Part shown: in pieces, positions 58,101 to 63,337 of the stretch
Numbering within the stretch: the first letter of the stretch is position 1
Layout: each line of letters begins with the position of its first letter
NCBI GenBank assembly: GCA_963579025.1
Contig: CAUZFZ010000045.1
Coordinates: 1-63,337 of the forward strand
Length of the DNA stretch: 63,337 nucleotides
Source: CAUZFZ01 sp963579025
GTDB taxonomy: Bacteria; Planctomycetota; Planctomycetia; Planctomycetales; Planctomycetaceae
Direction of reading: 5' to 3'
The notes under the pieces: model-generated
Seen by the model: only the letters and a program-made list of their open reading frames with translations
Told to the model about the DNA's origin: nothing
The model's database searches: none
Program-made: the position numbers and the translations under genes

Positions 58101-61100
58101 CTTCTGGATCAGGAATCGGCACCGCGTGAACCCTCGCCGCCAGGTGTTAATCGCAGCCACGGCCTCGCCACGTCGCCGCTGCAGAAAGCCTTTCATCAGC
58201 CATGTCGAAGCCTCCATGTGAAAGCGGCCATCGCCGGTCGCGCCGTTGCGTTCCATTTCGAGAGACTCACCCAGGACCTGATCGACGTCGCGTTCCGCCT
58301 TCACCCAGTCAAGGCGGGCCGCGTGAATCTTTGCTCGCTCCAGCAGCAGCGATGTGCGGTGGCGAGGCGGCATCGCAGTACGCTTGCGCGCCTGCTCGAT
58401 CACTTTGGACGCCGTGTCGAAGTCTCCGGTCATCCGCAGGACGCGTGAGTAATTTCTCGCCAGGTCGGCACTATCGGGAAAACGTTGCCACAGCTCCGCC
58501 AGGTTCTCAGCGGCCCGTGTGAATTCGCCGGAGAACCGGTACGCCCGACTGAGCTGCATCTGATGCGCGAAGGCGCCGCGACCGTCAGGGCTGAGGAGTC
58601 GATCGATGATCGCTGCTCGCTCAAATCGAGCGATGCGTTGCGGGTCGTGCCGGATGATGCGCGCAAACGAATTCAGATCACCGAAGTAGGCCTTCAGAAT
58701 CGACTTGCGGGTTTCATGAGGAATCACGCGGGCTATTTGGTCGAATCGAAACCGCGCGCTGATCGTGTCGAAGATGGCATCGCCGTCGGCGCGGCGATCC
58801 TGTGATAACGCCATCGCCCACAATTGACACCCAGCGAGGGCCGGCCACAGATCACCCGACGCAAGAAACACCTGCGAAAGAAACTCTTCCGCCTCTGCAT
58901 CGCGCTTGAGCCGCGAGAGACAGAAGCCGGCCTTGGTGAGGGCCTCCTGACGAGTCGTGTCGCTGTTGGCATTCACCACCTGCTGTTCGTACGCGGCGAA
59001 GGCGGCTGCGTAGTCGGCCTGGTCGAAAAGCTGATCCCCCTGTTCCAATGGGCTTTGCGCATCCGGGTCGGATTTCACCGACGCCGCGAAGCGGACCAGC
59101 CCCACCTCTTCCGGCCAGTCGAGATTGCACCTGACCTGATCTCGCGTGGTCAGTGGAAAGACGTCGCGAAATTCCAGGGCAGGCAGGTCATTGAGCTGAA
59201 ACGTCAACCGGTCGCGATCGCGAACGACACGCAGAAGCAGAGGTCCGGTCAGGCTTGATGCGGAAACCTGAATCACGTGCAGCGGACTGCCGTTCCGCAT
59301 CATCTCAAGCTGTAGTGGCAGACCGGCCCGTGCGGCTGTCGCGAACGAACGCGACTCGCTTGTGACGGCTGCGTCCGGCTGTGTCGGTTGCTTCGGCGAC
59401 GAAGGATCTTCCTCACCAGCGGATTCGATCGAGTCGGGAACTCGCAGTTGAAATCCATAACCCTGTTGGCCACGCAGCAGCAGCGTCAGTCCAATGCGCC
59501 CCCCGCTACGCCATGACTCATCGAAACTCGCCTCGATTCGGACTCGGTTTCCCGAGTCGATCGATGCAATGGGGACAGATCGCGTTACGACGGGAATCTG
59601 CTCGTCGTCTCCGACCAGTACAAGTGCCGCGTCGGTCTGTCGCAGTGGCTGAGTCACTTCAGGCATCGACTCCCAGGGTGCTGCGAATTCCACCAGCAGT
59701 TGCCAGTCGCTTTTGCGTTGATCCAGCAGTTCACGCAGTCCGGACACGTCACCGCCGCGCGTTGCGAGTTCCGACAACGCCGTGTCGATTTTCGAATAGT
59801 CGTCGGAAGACAGCCGTGCCTCTCGCAGCTTGGCCTCGATATGGGCCACGTACGAGGAATGGACGGAGCTTCGAAAATCGCCTGCCGCCTTTGCATCCAG
59901 CACGGCTGCTTGGGCCAGTGGCTGATCGAATGATGCGAGCCACTCGACTTCCAGTTGCGGCTGTGCCAGGCGAAGTGCGAGTTCGTCCCGAATCGTCGTC
60001 ACAGCCCGCGCGTCCCGGACCTGCCTCCCGAGAGAAAACACAACGGTCAACGACACGGCCGCCAGTAGAACTGCCGCAACAAGCCCGGTCAGAATCGGCT
60101 TGCGACGACACCACCGCCACCCGCGTGCGACTGGCCCGATCCGCCGCGCCAGAATCGGCTCACCGTTCCGGTACCGTTCGATCTCGTCGGCCAGTTCCTG
60201 CGCCGACGTGTACCGTTCGCTCGTGTCCTTTCGCAGGCACTTCAGGACAATCGTGTCGAGGTCCCGGTCCACGGACCGGTTGAGCGAACGTGGTGGCGTG
60301 GGCTCGGCATGCTGTACCAGTTCGAGTGTCTCCAGAACGCGCGACGCTTTGAACGGCGGTCTGCCGACCAGCAATTCGTAGAGGATCACACCCAGCGAAT
60401 AGACATCCGAGGCCGGACCGATCGCCTCGAGATCTCCCCGGGCCTGCTCGGGCGGCATGTAGCTGGGTGTGCCCATGATCTGCCCGGTCGTTGTCATCGC
60501 CGAATCGCCCTCCAGATTACGGGCGAGTCCAAAGTCGGTGACGTGTGGCCGATCACCGTCCATCAGGATATTGGCCGGTTTCAGATCACGATGGATGATG
60601 CCGTGCTGATGCGCGTAATGGACAGCCTCGGCCACCGCCTTCATGACCAGTGCCGCGTCGACCGGCGACGGCCTCTTCACCTGAGCCCACGTCGTCAGGC
60701 TGGTCCCCTCAACGAATCCCATCGAAAAAAAGTGCTGACCGTTGTGTTCGCCAACTTCGTAGATCGGAACGATGTTCGGGTGGTCCAGCGCCGCCGCCGC
60801 TTCCGCTTCAACATAGAACCGTCGAATCTCCTCCTGAGACGCGAGCTGACCGGACAAGATCATCTTCAGCGCGACGATCCGCTTAAGCTTCTTCTGCCGC
60901 GCCTTGAACACGACACCCATTCCACCGCGAGCGATCTCCTCAATCAGGTCGTAACCGAATTCCGAATCGCTGGCTGGCGCTGTGTGAGGCCGCACGTTGA
61001 TGGTCGAGCCGTCCTCAAGCAGAGTCCTCGCAGGATCCGCCTTAACCATCGGGCCCAAACCAATGTCGGTCCTGGCCAGCTTCGCATTGGCATCCGGCGT

Positions 61101-61622
61101 ACCGACAGCCGACTCGACAATCGTCTGCTCGGCCTCGCCAGGTGACAGTTCGACGTCAGCCTCCTGTTCCGACATTGCCGGGTCGCGGTCAGTCGGTCGT
61201 GGAGTCGCGTCCCCATAACGGTCGCGCGTCGATTCTTCAGCGCGTGGGCTGTCCGGCAATAATGAGGCAGGGGTTTGCGGTGACCGGAAAATCGTCTCAG
61301 TGTCTTCAGCAGTCGACGCGCCGGTTGGCGGAACGGACTTCTCGAAGAACTCCTGGATCAAATCGGCAAACTCACCCAGGTGCCCGAAATAGTCCGCGGC
61401 CTTCGGGTCTTCTCCAGTAGCACGACGGAACTCGAGCTCCAAAGGCAACAGTCGTCGCAGCAAAGCGGGTCTGGCACCGGCCTCAACTCTCGCCAGCACA
61501 TCCACGATTCGGGGACGCTGACCGGTCATCCAGCCGCGCGTAAACCCGGTGCAGATCGAGTCCGCAGCCGCCTGCTCGACGTCACTTCCGATTGAATCGC
61601 GGGGCGTCTGGTCGCTCATCAT
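55131..61622 (-). CDS. Ser/Thr kinase with WD40 propeller
   Basis: 2163 residues (an ATG one codon later is equally possible). A helical N-terminal segment and acidic linker precede the kinase domain (about residues 222-490): 'IARGGMGVVFKARQ', 'IVALKMIL', 'HRDLKPANILM', 'VTDFGLARN' and 'YMPPEQARG'. A transmembrane helix follows at about 505-527 ('LVAAVLLAAVSLTVVFSLG'). A long TPR-like region with a beta domain leads to about 15 WD40-like repeats from residue 1500 to 2110 ('DGSLVAVAELDGLVRIRD', 'GRCRTVCWSGDGTLLVSASE'). The propeller probably acts outside the membrane as a sensor or scaffold. Kinases of this build are frequent in planctomycetes. Substrate unknown. Confidence 0.92.
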   Translation of the reverse strand: MMSDQTPRDSIGSDVEQAAADSICTGFTRGWMTGQRPRIVDVLARVEAGARPALLRRLLPLELEFRRATGEDPKAADYFGHLGEFADLIQEFFEKSVPPTGASTAEDTETIFRSPQTPASLLPDSPRAEESTRDRYGDATPRPTDRDPAMSEQEADVELSPGEAEQTIVESAVGTPDANAKLARTDIGLGPMVKADPARTLLEDGSTINVRPHTAPASDSEFGYDLIEEIARGGMGVVFKARQKKLKRIVALKMILSGQLASQEEIRRFYVEAEAAAALDHPNIVPIYEVGEHNGQHFFSMGFVEGTSLTTWAQVKRPSPVDAALVMKAVAEAVHYAHQHGIIHRDLKPANILMDGDRPHVTDFGLARNLEGDSAMTTTGQIMGTPSYMPPEQARGDLEAIGPASDVYSLGVILYELLVGRPPFKASRVLETLELVQHAEPTPPRSLNRSVDRDLDTIVLKCLRKDTSERYTSAQELADEIERYRNGEPILARRIGPVARGWRWCRRKPILTGLVAAVLLAAVSLTVVFSLGRQVRDARAVTTIRDELALRLAQPQLEVEWLASFDQPLAQAAVLDAKAAGDFRSSVHSSYVAHIEAKLREARLSSDDYSKIDTALSELATRGGDVSGLRELLDQRKSDWQLLVEFAAPWESMPEVTQPLRQTDAALVLVGDDEQIPVVTRSVPIASIDSGNRVRIEASFDESWRSGGRIGLTLLLRGQQGYGFQLRVPDSIESAGEEDPSSPKQPTQPDAAVTSESRSFATAARAGLPLQLEMMRNGSPLHVIQVSASSLTGPLLLRVVRDRDRLTFQLNDLPALEFRDVFPLTTRDQVRCNLDWPEEVGLVRFAASVKSDPDAQSPLEQGDQLFDQADYAAAFAAYEQQVVNANSDTTRQEALTKAGFCLSRLKRDAEAEEFLSQVFLASGDLWPALAGCQLWAMALSQDRRADGDAIFDTISARFRFDQIARVIPHETRKSILKAYFGDLNSFARIIRHDPQRIARFERAAIIDRLLSPDGRGAFAHQMQLSRAYRFSGEFTRAAENLAELWQRFPDSADLARNYSRVLRMTGDFDTASKVIEQARKRTAMPPRHRTSLLLERAKIHAARLDWVKAERDVDQVLGESLEMERNGATGDGRFHMEASTWLMKGFLQRRRGEAVAAINTWRRGFTRCRFLIQKYPPEFATVFHAIMMGGLTGELSQAEATLFVARSTTGQGGQSPVGALGAVLGPETIRRVCLEMWRSDRGHDLAERTAFEQSTMIERIRMPLQLAGATILRLNAFGGMISVEQENMIWRTMESLFDEIVLNGRVKATQIAQLGLAWKGVTNFIGWGGVAPQLEPEMRAQLAWLMAYRSLLKGNSSQAVTYFETVILDTEDTGLRTLAEAELAQVKAGTGRVELRNDTGKPVTIQLRAEGQTSVDVELTGRGVVTRSLPSATWQASLNESDDGVRLSAATFKVSPGSYAPSTAQNLWTPDDSQSVLPGVIPRPSNSLGTGRWQLTAREPAATSVMAAFNPDGSLVAVAELDGLVRIRDSQTAEVLKILPGHFGRCRTVCWSGDGTLLVSASEDSTLRLWSMPDGRFLRRILLPAGVVDAGFSPAADEIATVTWDNVLRLWSVDGLLLFESKPLSGGATAVAWSHDGRWLATNGAGGGLRLYPRTSDGFGDPQQIKLASTRPRVIAWNSTDDAIAMADESKHLHVIRRQAGQWKALPPVPAHDANVLMVAWDSNEVWTGGLDGHLKKWSTDGSIEATERQWRRGTSAISRSPSGRFAFVDSATGFRLSDFAQEASSSGPSTRRLMSIARNPSGTLYAVAMRPPGDEIDAGEVHVLTEDGTPVTRFPGRDSVAFLDDQTLVAAGHGKSVVRFRIGSDSVEPIAETEQPMTVVAVAHDGKIAIAGRDWTIRVLNPDGSLVRELPARPRRVEQLAWSPTGWLAAGYDDARGQLWNAAGQPCWPDDSVKTTDPDLLVVNQVQPLRYLAWHSRDNVLAGGTGGPGLSFWSDGKPTNGPIQSRLYVAGLAWNPDGTRLAVAATQGRLQLFTQAGELIDDLLPTTSQFRSLVWSPDGSKISLADENALIRRFRVEFAKRPTAPQTGLQAKTESIELLPDLTTLLLPNGGTVTFSVGGQVLSATPEFESAMVYLVEADDGSFDMLTPQEFRRRAGLADPGR

Positions 61623-61748
61623 GCGTACCGATGTCGTACCGACAGAATCCTGTTCGCTGTAATTCTACTGCCTCGACAACAGGAAATCGTTCGCTCCCCC
61701 GCGACACAGACCACGAACGACTCGTCGGTGTGTCCCAAATGTCCCGAA

Positions 61749-61826
61749 GGAACGCTAATCGACGCTGATAAACACTAATGGAGTGCGAAAAAGGGATTAG
61801 CGTTTATCAGCGTCAATTAGTGTTCC
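61749..61826. repeat. Fold-back repeat
   Basis: Bases 61749-61779 and 61796-61826 pair at 28 of 31 positions. Core: ACGCTGATAAAC with AAT/ATT flanks. The element lies between the divergent WD40 kinase and LarA genes. Confidence 0.8.
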
Positions 61827-61874
61827 CAAAATTCCCGGACGTCTGGTCACGCCGGCTCATCCCGGAGGAGCGAG

Positions 61875-63323
61875 ATGGCTACTTTGTGTATAAACGGCCT
61901 GCCGGGATACAAGGCTTCTCGTCCAATTGAAGAGCGACGCGGTACTGCTGACCAACTGAACTCCGAATTCGACGGAAATACGATGACTCTGGAACTCAGG
62001 TACGGACGGAGAACGATCGCACTAACCGTTCCGTCCGGTGTTGATGTCTCGGTGATCCGTAAACCAGACATGCCGATTGTGGCCGACGCGGCACGTGCGG
62101 TCGCAGCGGCGCTCGATCACCCTGTTGATTCACCGTCGATTCAAACACTCGCTCAATCAGCCTCGACGGCCTGCATCGCCATCTGCGACATCACGCGACC
62201 GGTGCCGAACCGTCTCTTTCTGCGGCCAGTCATCGAGCGCCTGATCGAGGCGGGCCTGCCGCCGTCGGGCATCACGGTGCTTGTCGCCACCGGACTGCAT
62301 CGTCCCAACGAAGGCGAAGAACTGGCAGAGCTGATTGGTGACCCTTGGGTTCTGGAAACGGTCAACGTTGCCAACCACTTTGCACGCAACGACGCAGATC
62401 ACGTGAATCTGGGAACAACTTCAACTCGCGCGACGGTCGTGAGACTCGATCGCCGATTTGTCGAAGCCGACATTCGCATAGCGACCGGACTCGTCGAACC
62501 TCACTTCATGGCGGGCTATTCGGGCGGTCGCAAGGTAATCGCTCCCGGCCTGGCCCACGCGGAAACGATTACCACTTTTCACAGTGCCCGATTCATGGCG
62601 GATCCGGCAGCCGTGAACTGCAACATGGCCGGTAACCCGTTGCACGAAGAGCAACTGGAGATCGTGCAGATGCTGGGCGGTGCGCTGGCCATCAACACGG
62701 TCATTGATGAAGAGCGGAATCTATCCTTCATCAACTTTGGAGAGATCATCAGCAGTCACGAGCAGGCCATTGATTACGTGCGCGAATACTGCGAAGTACC
62801 TGTGCCGCAGCGGTTTCACACAGTTGTTACAAGCGCGGCGGGCTACCCACTCGACAAGACGTATTATCAGACGGTCAAAGGCATGGTGGGAGCGATGGAC
62901 ATCCTCGCTCCGGGCGGTGACCTGATCATCGCCTCCGAGTGTTCGGAAGGCATGGGCTCACCCGAGTTCGTCGATGCCCAGCAGCGTCTGTCTCGACTTG
63001 GCCCGCAGGCATTTCTTCAAAGCATTCACGCCCAGTCCCACGCGAAGATCGACGAGTGGCAAACACAAATGCAACTGAAGCCAATGGCCATTGGCAACAT
63101 CCACCTTTACACCACCGGCCTGCCAGACAGGGATCACGCTGCGACGTGCGTCAACGTCGTCTCGTCACTGGATCAGACCATGCGGGACAGTGTCAAACGC
63201 GGCGACGGTTCCCTGGCGGTCATTCCGGAAGGACCGTACGTCGTCCCCTTTGTCTGCCCCGACGTCACGCAATCACCGCGTCAGAAGCCATTGAACCACC
63301 GGGACAAGTCCGGCGGCAATTAA
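61875..63323 (+). CDS. larA: LarA-type nickel-dependent racemase
   Basis: 482 residues from ATG 61875, which has GGAGGAG at 61864-61870. Family similarity begins only at ATG 61983. Counted from there, the key residues are Lys184 (GGRKVI), His174 ('EPHFMAG') and His200 ('ITTFH'), the same numbers as the Ni-pincer lysine and His ligands of Lactobacillus plantarum LarA. Asp69 and Arg72 (DITRPVP) match its substrate-side residues. LarA interconverts D- and L-lactate or other alpha-hydroxy acids with the nickel-pincer cofactor made by LarB, LarC and LarE, none of which is in the window. The extra 36 residues of the longer start look unlike the family. Cytoplasmic. Confidence 0.88.
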   Translation: MATLCINGLPGYKASRPIEERRGTADQLNSEFDGNTMTLELRYGRRTIALTVPSGVDVSVIRKPDMPIVADAARAVAAALDHPVDSPSIQTLAQSASTACIAICDITRPVPNRLFLRPVIERLIEAGLPPSGITVLVATGLHRPNEGEELAELIGDPWVLETVNVANHFARNDADHVNLGTTSTRATVVRLDRRFVEADIRIATGLVEPHFMAGYSGGRKVIAPGLAHAETITTFHSARFMADPAAVNCNMAGNPLHEEQLEIVQMLGGALAINTVIDEERNLSFINFGEIISSHEQAIDYVREYCEVPVPQRFHTVVTSAAGYPLDKTYYQTVKGMVGAMDILAPGGDLIIASECSEGMGSPEFVDAQQRLSRLGPQAFLQSIHAQSHAKIDEWQTQMQLKPMAIGNIHLYTTGLPDRDHAATCVNVVSSLDQTMRDSVKRGDGSLAVIPEGPYVVPFVCPDVTQSPRQKPLNHRDKSGGN

Positions 63324-63337
63324 ACCGGCAGCCGCTT

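Overview
The window looks like a chromosomal segment of a planctomycete (Planctomycetota, Planctomycetia). Evidence: secreted DUF1549/DUF1553 and DUF1501 protein pairs, formylglycine-type sulfatases, several very large Ser/Thr kinases fused to sensory or repeat domains, a giant surface-type protein with an N-terminal LEQRTLL motif (LEPR-XLL-like), an orphan HpnE, and many fold-back repeats in the intergenic gaps. No rRNA, tRNA or CRISPR array was recognised, and no phage or transposase gene.

Layout. 0.25-1.3 kb: secreted thioredoxin-like protein whose frame is interrupted by one in-frame UGA with a SECIS-like hairpin after it (candidate selenoprotein). 1.5-4.2 kb (minus): sugar-phosphate isomerase/epimerase, small membrane protein, sulfatase, probably one operon. 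4.4-5.8 kb: lipoprotein with a HEATH zinc-protease motif. 5.9-13.2 kb (minus): two overlapping Ser/Thr kinase genes, one with CpaB/SAF and HEAT-like parts, one with a Cache-type sensor. 13.6-17.8 kb: hpnE, a second sulfatase, ribD. 17.9-21.2 kb: FHA-linked class III nucleotide cyclase and small hypotheticals.

21.7-37.7 kb is one long plus-strand block: DUF1549/1553 plus DUF1501 (closed by a terminator), an 825-residue TPR protein, a 2665-residue TPR protein (closed by a terminator), and another DUF1501 protein. The two TPR proteins share an architecture (TPR, repeated beta modules with a GD...Y.DE signature, Pro/Thr/Glu linkers, TPR), and are the best candidate here for an undescribed envelope system. 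37.7-44.4 kb (minus): two FG-GAP proteins, one ending in a metzincin zinc site. 44.7-49.9 kb: small secreted protein, lipoprotein, PrsW-like intramembrane protease with a zinc ribbon, polytopic membrane protein.

49.9-55.1 kb appears accessory: repeats, a 5'-truncated carboxypeptidase-regulatory-domain gene bounded by a 152-bp element with inverted ends, a creatininase-family amidohydrolase, and an EcoRII-like restriction-modification pair whose methyltransferase carries an N-terminal ribbon-helix-helix-like segment and sits behind a palindromic promoter. 55.1-63.3 kb: a 2163-residue kinase with WD40 repeats, and a LarA-type racemase.

All functions are inferred from motifs read by eye. No database search was possible.
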